Of a stretch of DNA of 39,805 bases, positions 1-8,954 are shown in pieces. This DNA is from Comamonadaceae bacterium. Lineage in GTDB: Bacteria > Pseudomonadota > Gammaproteobacteria > Burkholderiales > Burkholderiaceae_C. Location of the stretch: assembly GCA_947447975.1 (NCBI GenBank), contig CANFLU010000029.1:1-39805 (forward strand), read 5' to 3'. Numbering within the stretch: position 1 is the stretch's first letter; the number at the start of each line of letters is the position of its first letter. The notes under the pieces were generated by a model, which made no database searches, had not been told where the DNA came from, and worked only from the letters and a program-made list of their open reading frames with translations. The translations under genes and the position numbers were made by a program.

Positions 1-51
1 ACGTACGCGGAAGCGTTTTTTCGCCGCGCTCGTGGTCTTCATTTTGGGCAT
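1..51 (-). CDS. rpmI: Ribosomal protein bL35, N-terminal part only
   Basis: This is the beginning of large-subunit ribosomal protein L35; the window edge cuts it after 17 residues (MPKMKTTSAAKKRFRVR), which match the very conserved bL35 N-terminus. An in-frame ATG lies two codons further upstream (complement of 55-57). The start at 51 is preferred because AAGGAG (complement of 59-64) sits 7 nt before it, whereas it would be only 1 nt from the upstream ATG. It follows infC on the same strand, the usual thrS-infC-rpmI-rplT order, so rplT is expected just outside the window. Confidence 0.93.
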   Translation of the reverse strand, partial: MPKMKTTSAAKKRFRVR

Positions 52-84
52 TTGCATGCTCCTTCTTCAATTGTGCTCGTGAGG

Positions 85-170
85 CGTACGGAAAACTTTT
101 CCGTCCTTGTTGGCCCCGAGCCACTTGTAGGGAACCGGCCTGAAAGGTATTGCTACCTGTGCCAACCGGT
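85..170 (-). promoter_or_regulatory. Structured infC-rpmI spacer, possible L20-type autoregulatory leader
   Basis: The 202-nt spacer between infC and rpmI can fold when read on the minus strand. A 6-bp long-range pairing joins 109-114 with 161-166 (GTTGGC/GCCAAC) and encloses a 5-bp hairpin with a 4-nt loop (145-149 with 154-158). Closer to rpmI lies an almost perfect inverted repeat, ACGGAAAA/TTTTCCGT (88-95 and 97-104). In E. coli and Bacillus, L20 represses this operon by binding structured mRNA ahead of rpmI or infC. That this leader does the same is inference. Confidence 0.4.
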
Positions 171-253
171 CCACCTGATGCCAGAGGTTTCCCCCTGTGC
201 AAACATGGGCAAATTACTTCGCCCGGCAACTGCCCCAAAGCAATTGCAAAAAA

Positions 254-841
254 CTACGCTGCCATCTCCTGCACCGGCTTGGCTGCGCCACCGGGCTTTT
301 TCTTACCCGGCGCAATCATCATGACCATCTGCCGGCCTTCGAGCTTGGGAAACTGCTCCACCACGATCAAATCCGCCAACTCTTCGCGCATGCGCTGCAG
401 CAAAGCCAAACCGATTTCCTGGTGGGTGATTTCGCGACCCCGAAAACGCAAAGTAATCTTGCACTTATCACCGTCTTCTAGGAAACGCTTGATATTGCGC
501 ACCTTGATGTTGTAGTCACCGTCATCCGTTCCGGGCCGGAACTTGACTTCCTTGACTTCAATCACCTTTTGTTTGGATTTGGCTTCCGCCGCCTTTTTCT
601 GCTCCTGGTACTTGAACTTTCCGTAATCCATCAAGCGGCATACCGGAGGTACGGCGGTGGCGGAAATCTCTACCAGATCCACATCCAACTCACCTGCAAG
701 GCGCAAGGCCTCGTTGATGCTGACAACACCTAGCGGTTCGTTGTCAGCGCCGGTCAGGCGGACTTCCGGGGCCATGATTTCCCGGTTCAGGCGGTGTTTA
801 CGTTCTTCGCGCTGGCGGCGGTCACGAAATTCAGTAGCGAT
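254..841 (-). CDS. infC: Translation initiation factor IF-3 with an ATC start codon
   Basis: IF-3 binds the 30S subunit, blocks premature 50S joining and proofreads the start codon. The 195-residue product has the IF-3 N domain (for example [17 protein letters not shown]), a lysine-rich linker, and the C domain with [16 protein letters not shown]. Translation from the first ATG (775) would lose 22 conserved residues, starting [16 protein letters not shown]. Reading upstream in frame gives ATC at 841, then only one codon before a TGA stop (complement of 845-847), so no ATG, GTG or TTG can supply this segment. AAGGA lies 7 nt before the ATC. A rare start codon is the classical basis of IF-3 autoregulation. 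It lies 81 nt downstream of thrS. Confidence 0.95.
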   Translation of the reverse strand: MATEFRDRRQREERKHRLNREIMAPEVRLTGADNEPLGVVSINEALRLAGELDVDLVEISATAVPPVCRLMDYGKFKYQEQKKAAEAKSKQKVIEVKEVKFRPGTDDGDYNIKVRNIKRFLEDGDKCKITLRFRGREITHQEIGLALLQRMREELADLIVVEQFPKLEGRQMVMMIAPGKKKPGGAAKPVQEMAA

Positions 842-922
842 GGCTCAATCCTTCACAAAACAAACCCACAGGGGCACTATCCGCGCGGTGCGCGACGCAT
901 CTTCTTCATCTTTGGAAAAACC

Positions 923-2836
923 TTAGACAAGGGATTTATCAGCTATGTCCCTCGCAATGAGCGCACTGAACGCTTCAAGGGGCATGGCACCGAGGTCTTT
1001 TCCACCCCGGGCGCGCACTGCAACGGCACCGGCTGCCATTTCTTTATCGCCTACGACGAGCAGGAACGGCAGCTTTTGCATCGAATGCTCGCGTATTTTA
1101 TACGTGATTTTCTCGTTTCTGAGGTCTAAATCCACCCTAAGCCCTTGATTTTGCAGCGTTTTGGCCACTTTTTGGGCATATTCCGCCTGGGCGTCGGTGA
1201 TATTGAGCACCGCCAACTGCACCGGTGCCAGCCAGGTCGGCAGTGCGCCCGCACTCTCTTCGATCAAAATTCCGATGAAACGCTCCAGGCTGCCGACGAT
1301 GGCGCGGTGCAGCATGACAGGCCGGTGACGGGCACCGTCTTCGCCTACATATTCCGCGTCCAGGCGCTCGGGCATAGAAAAATCAACCTGCATGGTTCCG
1401 CATTGCCAATGGCGCCCGATGGCATCTTTGAGCGTGTACTCTATCTTGGGCCCGTAAAAAGCGCCGTCCCCCGGGGAAATCTCAAATTCACAGCCCGAAG
1501 CGCGCAGGCTTTCCATGAGAGCGGCTTCTGCCTTATCCCAAATCGCATCGCTTCCAATGCGTTGCGCGGGCCGGGTGGCCACCTTGTAAATAATGTTTTT
1601 AAAGCCGAAATCGGTATAGACCTTTTGCAGTAGCGCGGTGTAGTTCACACACTCCTGAAGGATTTGGTCTTCGGTACAAAAAATATGCCCATCGTCCTGG
1701 GTGAAGCCGCGTACGCGCATGATGCCGTGTAAACCACCCGAGGGCTCGTTGCGGTGGCATTGGCCGAATTCGCCGTAACGCAAAGGCAGGTCGCGGTAGC
1801 TTTTGATGCCTTGCTTGAAGATCAAGATGTGGCCGGGGCAGTTCATCGGTTTGAGTGCATAGTCCCGCTTTTCCGACTCTGTAGTGAACATGTTTTCGCG
1901 GTACTTGTCCCAGTGGCCGGTTTTTTCCCACAAGCTCTTGTCGATGATTTGCGGGCCTTTGACTTCCTGGTAGCCGTTGTCCTGGTAGACCTTGCGCATG
2001 TACTGCTCGACGCCTTGCCACAAGGTCCAGCCCTTGGGATGCCAAAACACGAGGCCAGGCGCGTGCTCGTCGATGTGGAACAAATCCAATTCACGACCCA
2101 ATTTGCGATGGTCCCGCTTTTCGGCCTCTTCCAGCATGGTTAAGTACTGCTGCAACTCTTCCTTGCTGGCCCAGGCCGTGCCGTAAATGCGTTGCAACAT
2201 TTCCTTGGTGTGGTCGCCGCGCCAGTAAGCACCAGCCACTTTCATGAGTTTGAAGTGTTTGAGCTTGCCGGTGCTAGGCACGTGGGGGCCACGGCACAAG
2301 TCTTCAAAACCACCTTCGCGGTAGAGGGACACATCTTCACCCGCCGGAATACTGCCAATAATTTCTGCCTTGTAATGCTCGCCCATACCTTTGAAATAGG
2401 CTACCGCGTCGTCACGCGGTAGCACGCGGCGCTGCACCGGCTCGTCTTTGGCGGCGAGGTCCGCCATTTTTTTCTCGATGGCTACCAAGTCCTCTGGGGT
2501 AAAGGGCCGCTCAAAAGAAAAATCGTAAAAAAATCCGTTTTCAATGACGGGGCCAATCGTGACCTGCGCCTGGGGAAACAATTCTTTGACCGCGTAGGCC
2601 AGCAAGTGGGCGGTCGAGTGCCGGATGACTTCCAGACCGTCCGCATCCTTGGCCGTGATGATGGACAGTTGACTATTGGTCCCGATGGCGTAGCTGGTAT
2701 CCACCACTTTGCCATCGACCTTGCCCGCCAATGCCGCTTTGGCCAAGCCGGTGCCTATGGACGTCGCCACCTCAGCCACGGTGACTGGGCCAGGAAATTC
2801 GCGTTGGGAACCGTCGGGAAGCGTAATCTGAATCAT
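923..2836 (-). CDS. thrS: Threonyl-tRNA synthetase
   Basis: This class II synthetase charges tRNA-Thr. The 637-residue reading has a TGS domain at about 1-62 ([14 protein letters not shown]), the second N-terminal editing domain starting with the metal-binding HSTAH at 73-77, the catalytic core, and the C-terminal anticodon-binding domain. MNCPGH supplies the zinc-binding cysteine, and [15 protein letters not shown] followed by [12 protein letters not shown] is class II motif 2. The frame stays open upstream to a TTG at 2866, but the ATG at 2836 matches the family N-terminus and is preferred. Neither start has a strong Shine-Dalgarno sequence. It is first gene of the thrS-infC-rpmI operon. 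Confidence 0.97.
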   Translation of the reverse strand: MIQITLPDGSQREFPGPVTVAEVATSIGTGLAKAALAGKVDGKVVDTSYAIGTNSQLSIITAKDADGLEVIRHSTAHLLAYAVKELFPQAQVTIGPVIENGFFYDFSFERPFTPEDLVAIEKKMADLAAKDEPVQRRVLPRDDAVAYFKGMGEHYKAEIIGSIPAGEDVSLYREGGFEDLCRGPHVPSTGKLKHFKLMKVAGAYWRGDHTKEMLQRIYGTAWASKEELQQYLTMLEEAEKRDHRKLGRELDLFHIDEHAPGLVFWHPKGWTLWQGVEQYMRKVYQDNGYQEVKGPQIIDKSLWEKTGHWDKYRENMFTTESEKRDYALKPMNCPGHILIFKQGIKSYRDLPLRYGEFGQCHRNEPSGGLHGIMRVRGFTQDDGHIFCTEDQILQECVNYTALLQKVYTDFGFKNIIYKVATRPAQRIGSDAIWDKAEAALMESLRASGCEFEISPGDGAFYGPKIEYTLKDAIGRHWQCGTMQVDFSMPERLDAEYVGEDGARHRPVMLHRAIVGSLERFIGILIEESAGALPTWLAPVQLAVLNITDAQAEYAQKVAKTLQNQGLRVDLDLRNEKITYKIREHSMQKLPFLLVVGDKEMAAGAVAVRARGGKDLGAMPLEAFSALIARDIADKSLV

Positions 2837-2930
2837 GGCAGCTAGGTAAGGTGGCAAAGGGCGCAATTTTAGTCCCTCACCCCCGCGCTGGCATAAGATG
2901 GTGCGTACCTTCTACAAGCCGCTAGCCATC

Positions 2931-4553
2931 ATGCAATTGGATTACACCAACCCTTACAGCAGCACCCGCCTGCCGGTATTTGCCCGCAAACTGGTTAGCA
3001 CCTCGCACCCGTTGGCGGCACAAGCGGGTTTGCGCATGCTATGGCAAGGCGGAAATGCGGTGGACGCAGCCATCGCCGCTGCCGCCGCGCTAACAATTTG
3101 CGAGCCCGTGAGCAATGGCCTAGGCTCCGATGCGTTTTGTATTTTGTGGGACGGGCAGCAACTCCACGGCCTCAACAGCGCGGGCCACGCGCCTGCCGCC
3201 TGGACGCCGGACTACTTTCACAGCAAATACGGAAGCGCCTTGGCCACACCGCCCAAACGCGGGCTGGACTCCGTCACAGTGCCCGGCGCCGTGGGCGCCT
3301 GGGCGGCGCTGAGCCAGCGCTTTGGCAAACTGCCTTTTGGGGACCTCATGCAGCCTGCCATCGAGATCGCCGAGCGCGGCTACTTGGTGCCCGTGGTGGT
3401 CCAGCAAAAATGGGCGGCTGCCACGCCGGAACTGCACAAGCAACCCGGCTTTGCCGACCATTTTTTGCCCTATGGGCGCGCGCCCCAGGTGGGCGAGTTG
3501 TTCCAATTCCCCGCAGCGGCACGCGGCCTGCGCGAGATCGCGGCAAGCCTTGGAGAATCCTTTTATCGCGGAGAGATGGCGCAGGCGATGGAGCGCTTTT
3601 CCAGCGCGAATGGCGGCAGTCTGCGCGCCTCGGACCTGGCGGCTTTTCAGCCCGAGTGGGTGAGGCCGCTGGCACATAACTACCGGGGCTATACAGTGCA
3701 TGAGATACCACCCAGCGGCCAGGGCATTGCCGCGCTGATGGCGCTGGGCATGCTGGAGCACTTTGATATTGCGGGCATGGCGCGCGACGGCGTGGACAGT
3801 CAGCATGTGCAAATCGAGGCCATGAAACTGGCCTTTGCTGATGTCTATCGCTACGTGGCCGACCCGCGTGCCATGGCCCTGAGCACTGCGCAATTGCTAG
3901 ACCCGCAGTACCTGGCCCGGCGCGCCGCGCTGATCGACATGCAGCGCGCCCAAAGCTTTGGCCCCGGCAACCCAGCCCAGGGCGGCACGGTGTACCTGAC
4001 AACTGCCGATGAACACGGCATGATGGTCAGTTTTATCCAAAGCAACTACATGGGCTTTGGGTCGGGCTGTGTGGAACCGCACTTTGGCATCAGCCTACAA
4101 AACCGAGGCCATGGCTTTAGCACCGACCCCCAAGCACCCCATACCGCCAACCTGGTGGCGCCGGGCAAAAAACCGTTTCACACCATCATTCCCGCCTTCC
4201 TGACGCGAGACGGCCAAGCAGTAATGAGCTTTGGCGTGATGGGCGCCAATATGCAACCCCAAGGCCATGTGCAAACCCTGGTGCGCATGCTGGACTACGG
4301 ACAAAACCCGCAAGCCGCTTGCGACGCGCCGCGCTGGCGCTTTAACACCGGCTTGGCCATCAACGTCGAATCCGGCATGGCCACCGACACCGTCCAGGGC
4401 TTGGCGCAACGCGGTCACCAAATGGAAGTGATGAACGACAGCTACCAAGACTTCGGCGCCGGCCAATTCATCTGGCGTGCCGGTGATCCGGGCAAAGTTG
4501 GCTATGTGGCGGCAAGTGATGCGCGACGGGATGGCTTGGTAGCGGGGATGTAA
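2931..4553 (+). CDS. ggt: Gamma-glutamyltransferase family protein, cytoplasmic YwrD-like type
   Basis: This N-terminal-nucleophile hydrolase (540 residues from ATG 2931; frame open from ATG 2898) should self-cleave before a threonine to give two subunits that hydrolyse or transfer gamma-glutamyl groups. The expected nucleophile is Thr353 in QGGTVYLTTADEHG, aligning with the TTHYSV site of E. coli GGT. The conserved GGNAVDAAIAAA lies near the N-terminus and a GFGSG segment follows the nucleophile. Unlike periplasmic E. coli GGT, I see no signal peptide, which points to the cytoplasmic YwrD-like branch. That branch is less well characterised and could include acylase activities. It diverges from thrS, with about 94 bp between starts; no strong ribosome-binding site is visible. 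Confidence 0.88.
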   Translation: MQLDYTNPYSSTRLPVFARKLVSTSHPLAAQAGLRMLWQGGNAVDAAIAAAAALTICEPVSNGLGSDAFCILWDGQQLHGLNSAGHAPAAWTPDYFHSKYGSALATPPKRGLDSVTVPGAVGAWAALSQRFGKLPFGDLMQPAIEIAERGYLVPVVVQQKWAAATPELHKQPGFADHFLPYGRAPQVGELFQFPAAARGLREIAASLGESFYRGEMAQAMERFSSANGGSLRASDLAAFQPEWVRPLAHNYRGYTVHEIPPSGQGIAALMALGMLEHFDIAGMARDGVDSQHVQIEAMKLAFADVYRYVADPRAMALSTAQLLDPQYLARRAALIDMQRAQSFGPGNPAQGGTVYLTTADEHGMMVSFIQSNYMGFGSGCVEPHFGISLQNRGHGFSTDPQAPHTANLVAPGKKPFHTIIPAFLTRDGQAVMSFGVMGANMQPQGHVQTLVRMLDYGQNPQAACDAPRWRFNTGLAINVESGMATDTVQGLAQRGHQMEVMNDSYQDFGAGQFIWRAGDPGKVGYVAASDARRDGLVAGM

Positions 4554-4586
4554 TGCCCAAAGAACACCTATCTTTCGTGCGCTAAT

Positions 4587-4616
4587 AAAAAAGGGCGAGC
4601 ACGCACGTACCCACCC
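4587..4616 (-). terminator. Rho-independent terminator of aceA
   Basis: Read on the minus strand, GGGTGGGTACG can pair with CGTGCTCGCCC through about ten pairs including G-U wobbles, and six T residues follow immediately (complement of 4587-4592). It lies 55 nt past the aceA stop and also separates aceA from the convergent ggt gene. There is no T-run on the plus-strand side, so it is assigned to aceA. Confidence 0.8.
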
Positions 4617-4670
4617 TATTTGCGAATGCCCAGCACTCAAGCCACAAATGGATCGGTGCAGGTCAGCGCT

Positions 4671-5990
4671 TTAGTGGAACTGCTCTTCTTCGGTAGAGCC
4701 GGTCAGCGCGGTCACGCTGGAGCGGCCGCCTTGGATGACGGTGGTGATTTCGTCGAAGTAGCCGGTGCCCACTTCTTGTTGGTGCGACACAAAGCTGTAG
4801 CCCCGATCGCGGGCAGCGAATTCGGGCTCTTGCACTTTTTCCACATAGGCGGTCATGCCACGCTTGACGTAGTCTTGCGACAGGTCAAACATGTGGTACC
4901 ACATATTGTGGATACCGGCCAGCGTGATGAACTGGTATTTGTAGCCCATGGCGCCAAGTTCGCGCTGGAACTTGGCGATGGTGGCGTCGTCCAGGTTTTT
5001 CTTCCAGTTGAAGGACGGCGAGCAGTTGTAGGCCAGCATCTTGCCGGGGTGTTTGGCGTGCACGGCTTCGGCGTATTTGCGCGCAAAGTCCAGGTCCGGC
5101 GTACCGGTTTCGCACCACACCAAATCGGCATACTCGGCATAGGCCACTGAACGAGCCACGGCCTGGTCCATGCCTTTGCGGGTTTTGTAAAAACCTTCGG
5201 AGGTACGCTCACCCGTGAGGAAAGGTTGGTCTATCGGGTCAAAGTCGCTGGTCACCAGATCGGCGGCTTCGGCATCGGTGCGGGCGATTACCAAAGTGGG
5301 TACGCCATACACATCCGCAGCCATGCGCGCGGCTTTGAGTTTTTGCACCGCTTCGGTGGTAGGCACCAGCACCTTGCCGCCCATGTGGCCGCATTTTTTG
5401 ACCGAGGCCAATTGGTCTTCAAAATGCACGCCGCCCGCGCCAGAGCGGATCATGGCTTTCATGAGTTCATAGGCATTGAGCACGCCGCCAAAGCCGGCTT
5501 CGGCATCGGCCACGATGGGCGCGTGGTAGTCGATATAGCCTTTGTCCCCAGGGCCTACGCCTTTGGACCATTGGATTTCGTCGGCACGGGTAAAGGAGTT
5601 GTTGATGCGCTCCACGACTTTAGGCACCGAGTCCACGGGGTACAAGGATTGGTCCGGGTACATGGCGGAGTATTCATTGCTGTCGGCAGCGACTTGCCAG
5701 CCGGACAGGTAAATAGCTTTCACACCGGCCTTGACTTGCTGCATGGCCTGGCCACCAGTCAGCGCGCCAAGGCAATTGACGTAGGGCTCGTCGTGCAACA
5801 AGTCCCACAGTTTTTCGGCGCCACGGCGGGCTAGCGTGTGCTCGACCTGGAAGGAGCCGCGCAGGCGGACTACGTCAGCCGCAGAGTAACCGCGCTTGAT
5901 TCCTTTCCAGCGCGGGTTGGTGGCCCAGTCTTTTTCCAGTTGGGCGACTTGTTGTTCGCGGCTCAGTTGTGCATTGAGTGATTGCGGCAT
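4671..5990 (-). CDS. aceA: Isocitrate lyase
   Basis: Isocitrate lyase splits isocitrate to succinate and glyoxylate, the first step of the glyoxylate shunt used on acetate and fatty acids. The 439-residue protein (E. coli 434) carries the signature [14 protein letters not shown] with the catalytic cysteine near residue 198. It also has the substrate-loop regions [20 protein letters not shown] and [15 protein letters not shown] lies 5 nt before the ATG. The upstream region holds two identical palindromes (6057-6100) and the gene ends in a clear terminator, so it appears monocistronic. No malate synthase gene is adjacent. Confidence 0.97.
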   Translation of the reverse strand: MPQSLNAQLSREQQVAQLEKDWATNPRWKGIKRGYSAADVVRLRGSFQVEHTLARRGAEKLWDLLHDEPYVNCLGALTGGQAMQQVKAGVKAIYLSGWQVAADSNEYSAMYPDQSLYPVDSVPKVVERINNSFTRADEIQWSKGVGPGDKGYIDYHAPIVADAEAGFGGVLNAYELMKAMIRSGAGGVHFEDQLASVKKCGHMGGKVLVPTTEAVQKLKAARMAADVYGVPTLVIARTDAEAADLVTSDFDPIDQPFLTGERTSEGFYKTRKGMDQAVARSVAYAEYADLVWCETGTPDLDFARKYAEAVHAKHPGKMLAYNCSPSFNWKKNLDDATIAKFQRELGAMGYKYQFITLAGIHNMWYHMFDLSQDYVKRGMTAYVEKVQEPEFAARDRGYSFVSHQQEVGTGYFDEITTVIQGGRSSVTALTGSTEEEQFH

Positions 5991-6056
5991 AAAAACTCCT
6001 TGTGGTTAATCGGTGCCCAGGCCACTGTGGCACATGGTGCAGTGCCGCAATTCTAA

Positions 6057-6100
6057 GTCTTATATAAGACATGACACTAATCTTATGTCTTATATAAGAC
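6057..6100 (-). promoter_or_regulatory. Twin 14-bp palindromes, operator of aceA
   Basis: GTCTTATATAAGAC occurs exactly twice, at 6057-6070 and 6087-6100, with centres 30 bp apart, about three helical turns. An additional half site TCTTAT lies at 6081-6086. Both sites are perfect dyads in an AT-rich segment 67-110 bp upstream of the aceA ATG. A candidate -10, TAGAAT (complement of 6050-6055), directly abuts the downstream palindrome, a typical repressor position. The arrangement suggests two dimers binding cooperatively on one helix face. The regulator family cannot be named from this window. Confidence 0.75.
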
Positions 6101-6237
6101 TAAATATTTTTTCAATTAAATCAATAACTTACAAATATTTTTTCACCATGAATGAATGATATTTCTCAATATGAAATAGTGTGCAGTGCAGTAGAAGCAC
6201 CTTTTTTCCAAATTACGGAATCAGGAGGTGAACATGC

Positions 6238-6268
6238 AAGTGCCGCACCAGGACGGCAGTGCGCACTT
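6238..6268 (-). other. Stem-loop at the stop codon of the GS-like gene
   Basis: AAGTGC-C-GCAC (6238-6248) pairs with GTGCGCACTT (6259-6268) as a 10-bp stem with one bulge and a 10-nt loop, overlapping the stop codon of the GS-like gene. On the minus strand it has no trailing T-run, so it is not a standard intrinsic terminator. It could protect the mRNA 3' end or pause polymerase. The rest of the gap up to aceA is AT-rich and holds no gene. Confidence 0.45.
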
Positions 6269-7604
6269 AAAAGGCGTCCGCGTAGCGTTGCATTTCCCAT
6301 GCGCTGACGTGCTGGGCGTATGCGTCCCACTCGCCGCGCTTGAGGGCGATCCACTGGGCACAAAAGGCATCGCCCACAGCGGCACGCAACAGGCTGTCCG
6401 CTTGCAGTGCATCGATAGCCTCGTCCAGGTTTTTGGGTAAGCGCGGTGGCATGGGCTGCCCGCTTGCCTGGCGGATGTACAGGTCTTCGTTACAAGGGTC
6501 GGGTGCCGTCATGGCAGTGTCAATGCCGTGCAAGCCTGCCTGCAGTACCCCAGCCAGGGCTGCATAAATATTGCAAGACGGGTCGGGCAAACGCCACTCC
6601 ATCCGCCCTGCCACGGTGCGCAGCAAACAGGTGCGGTTGTTGTCGCCATAGGCCTTCCACACCGGCGACCAGGTGGTGCCCGATGCGCTTGGGCTGCTCG
6701 CCAGGCGCTTGTAGCTATTGACAGTGGGGGCGCACAGCGCTGCCAGTGCGTCAGCATGGTGCAACAAGCCCGCCGCAAACTGGTGCCCGAAAGGGCTCAG
6801 GCCCAGACTGCCTGCCTTATCGGCAAACACCGCCCTACCCTGTGCATCGGTGATGCTGATGTGGAAATGCAAACCACTGCCCGGTGCATGCGACAGCGGT
6901 TTGGGCATGCTGCTAAATACCTGGCCGTGGCGCTGCGCGATCGCATGGGCCGTGAGCTTAAACAGCATATAGCGGTCAGCAGCAGCCAGCGCATGGTCGT
7001 GCGCATAGTTGATTTCATACTGGCCGCAAGCATCTTCATGGTCCATCTGCTGCAAGCGAAAACCTAAAGCGCCCAGTGCCACGCGCATATCGTCTAAAAA
7101 CGCGTAGTTGCGGTGCATGGCTTTGAGGTCATACGAGGGCTTGGGCAGCAGGTCTTGCGCATCGGCCAGCGTCCACTGGCCTGCGGCATCCTGGCGCAAC
7201 AGAAAAAACTCCGGCTCTATGCCCACCCATAGCTTCCATCCGCGTCGGGCTAAGGCATTAGTGGCGGATTTGAGCACTTGGCGTGAGCAGGTCGCAAGCG
7301 GCTGGCCGCCGGCAAAGCCATCGCATACGGCGTGCGCTACGCCCGGCATGAAAGACAAGGGGCGCAGACTCTCTAACTGCACGCGGCCGTAGTATTCGCT
7401 GCTAGCTCCATGGCGCGGTAGCCCGGTGCCCCAAATGCTAGGGCCGGCAAAACCGGCGCCTTGCTCCACCCATTCCTGCAAATTGTCCAGCGGCACCAGC
7501 TTTCCTTTGGCCACCCCGTGGATATCGCAAAACTGGGCCAAAACGGAATGGATACCTTGCGCTTGCAGCGCACGCACCCGTTCGTCTAAAGACATATCTG
7601 CCAT
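6267..7604 (-). CDS. Glutamine synthetase-like ligase, type III (GlnT/GMAS-like)
   Basis: This 445-residue GS-fold enzyme should form a gamma-glutamyl amide from glutamate, ATP and an amine or ammonia. The N-terminal beta-grasp domain (DIHGVAKGKLVPL) is followed by the catalytic domain with metal-binding GIEPEFFLLR, MDHEDACGQYEINY, the glutamate-site GSGLHFHIS, NSYKRL, and the ATP-site EWRLPDPSCNIYAAL. All expected active-site segments are present. The adenylylation-site region of housekeeping GlnA is absent, so it should not be under that control. The closest types I recognise are GlnT and gamma-glutamylmethylamide synthetases; gamma-glutamylputrescine synthetase is an alternative. The substrate cannot be told from sequence. 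It is the last gene of a run with an aminotransferase (18 nt upstream) and an RND pump. Confidence 0.85.
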   Translation of the reverse strand: MADMSLDERVRALQAQGIHSVLAQFCDIHGVAKGKLVPLDNLQEWVEQGAGFAGPSIWGTGLPRHGASSEYYGRVQLESLRPLSFMPGVAHAVCDGFAGGQPLATCSRQVLKSATNALARRGWKLWVGIEPEFFLLRQDAAGQWTLADAQDLLPKPSYDLKAMHRNYAFLDDMRVALGALGFRLQQMDHEDACGQYEINYAHDHALAAADRYMLFKLTAHAIAQRHGQVFSSMPKPLSHAPGSGLHFHISITDAQGRAVFADKAGSLGLSPFGHQFAAGLLHHADALAALCAPTVNSYKRLASSPSASGTTWSPVWKAYGDNNRTCLLRTVAGRMEWRLPDPSCNIYAALAGVLQAGLHGIDTAMTAPDPCNEDLYIRQASGQPMPPRLPKNLDEAIDALQADSLLRAAVGDAFCAQWIALKRGEWDAYAQHVSAWEMQRYADAF

Positions 7605-7622
7605 AAGTGCCCCGCCCTTGAA

Positions 7623-8921
7623 TCAGGCCAGTACCCGCGCCAGTATGTCCAGTCCTTCATCGAATACCGCGCCTTCAATCGTCAGCGGGAACAAAAAGCG
7701 CAGCACGTTGCCATAGACGCCGCAGGTCAATAACAGCAGTCCGTTTTTCAGGGCCGCTTGTTGCACTTGCTTGGCCTTATCGGCATCGGGTGCGCCGGTC
7801 GTGGGATGCACCAAATCGCATGCGACCATAGCGCCTAGGGCGCGCACATCGCCGATGCAGGCATTGGCGGCTTTGGCTTGGTTCAGATGCTTCACCAACC
7901 GGTCGCCTAAGACCTGGGCACGTGCCGGTAACTGTTCTTCGGCCATAACGTCGAGCACCGCATGTGCAGCAGCAATAGCCAAGGGATGACCCGCGTAGGT
8001 GCCGCCCAAGCCGCCCGGGTTGGGCGCATCCATGATGGCGCTGCGCCCCACCACGGCGGACAGGGTGGTACCACCGCCCATGCTCTTGGCCAAGGTCATC
8101 AAATCCGGTGACACGCCATAGTGCTCCATGGCAAACATCTTGCCGGTACGGGCAAAGCCGGTTTGCACTTCGTCGGCGATCAGCACAATGCCGTGTTCAT
8201 CGCACAAAGCGCGCAGCCATTGCACCGCCTTGGCCTGAATGGGGTTGAAACCGCCCTCGCCTTGCACCGGCTCAAAAATAATCGCCGCCACGCGGCTGGG
8301 CTCGATATCGCATTTGAACAATTGCTCCACCGCTTTTTGCGTTTCCTCAAGGCTGGCGCAATGGCAGGGGAAAGGAGCGTGGTAAATCTCTGGGGCGAAG
8401 GGGCCAAAACCGGCTTTGTAGGGCTGCACCTTGCCGGTGAGCGCCACCGCAAACATGCTGCGCCCGTGGAAGGCGCCGCCAAACGCGATAACGCCGCTAC
8501 GTTTGGTGTAGGAGCGCGCAATTTTGATAGCGTTTTCCACTGCTTCGGCGCCGGTGGAGAAAAACGCCGTTTTGGTCGGGCCGTCTATCGGCACGATGCT
8601 GTTGATGCGTTCCGCAAGCGACACATATTCCGCGTAAGGCACGACCTGGTAGCAGGTATGGGTGAAGCGCTGCAGTTGGGCCGCAATCGCAGCCTGCACT
8701 TTGGGATGGATGTGGCCCGTGTTGAGCACCGCAATGCCGCCGGCGAAGTCGATGAACCGTCGGCCTTCGATATCCCAGAACTCCGCATTTTTCGCGTGGT
8801 CGATAAAAAAATCACCCATCACGGCCACGCCGCGTGGGGTGGCGGCCAGACGACGCGCGTGCCAGTCGGCATTGGTGCCGGGAGCCATAGCAGCAGTTTC
8901 AGGCTTGAGATTGGCGTTCAT
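7623..8921 (-). CDS. gabT: Class III aminotransferase, 4-aminobutyrate aminotransferase type
   Basis: This PLP enzyme (432 residues) moves an amino group from an omega-amino acid such as GABA to 2-oxoglutarate, giving succinate semialdehyde and glutamate. Class III features are GIAVLNTGHIHPKV, the cofactor-binding FFSTGAEAVENAIKIAR, IFEPVQGEGGF, LIADEVQTGFARTG, and the Schiff-base lysine in TLAKSMGGG near residue 279. GTYAGHPLAIAAA completes the site. Overall it follows GabT closely, though related 5-aminovalerate or PuuE-type enzymes look similar. GGGAGGAAATTAA directly precedes the ATG, a strong ribosome-binding site. It starts 33 nt after the RND pump gene and precedes the GS-like ligase by 18 nt. 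Confidence 0.93.
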   Translation of the reverse strand: MNANLKPETAAMAPGTNADWHARRLAATPRGVAVMGDFFIDHAKNAEFWDIEGRRFIDFAGGIAVLNTGHIHPKVQAAIAAQLQRFTHTCYQVVPYAEYVSLAERINSIVPIDGPTKTAFFSTGAEAVENAIKIARSYTKRSGVIAFGGAFHGRSMFAVALTGKVQPYKAGFGPFAPEIYHAPFPCHCASLEETQKAVEQLFKCDIEPSRVAAIIFEPVQGEGGFNPIQAKAVQWLRALCDEHGIVLIADEVQTGFARTGKMFAMEHYGVSPDLMTLAKSMGGGTTLSAVVGRSAIMDAPNPGGLGGTYAGHPLAIAAAHAVLDVMAEEQLPARAQVLGDRLVKHLNQAKAANACIGDVRALGAMVACDLVHPTTGAPDADKAKQVQQAALKNGLLLLTCGVYGNVLRFLFPLTIEGAVFDEGLDILARVLA

Positions 8922-8954
8922 TTAATTTCCTCCCTTTCGTGATGTGGACCAGAG

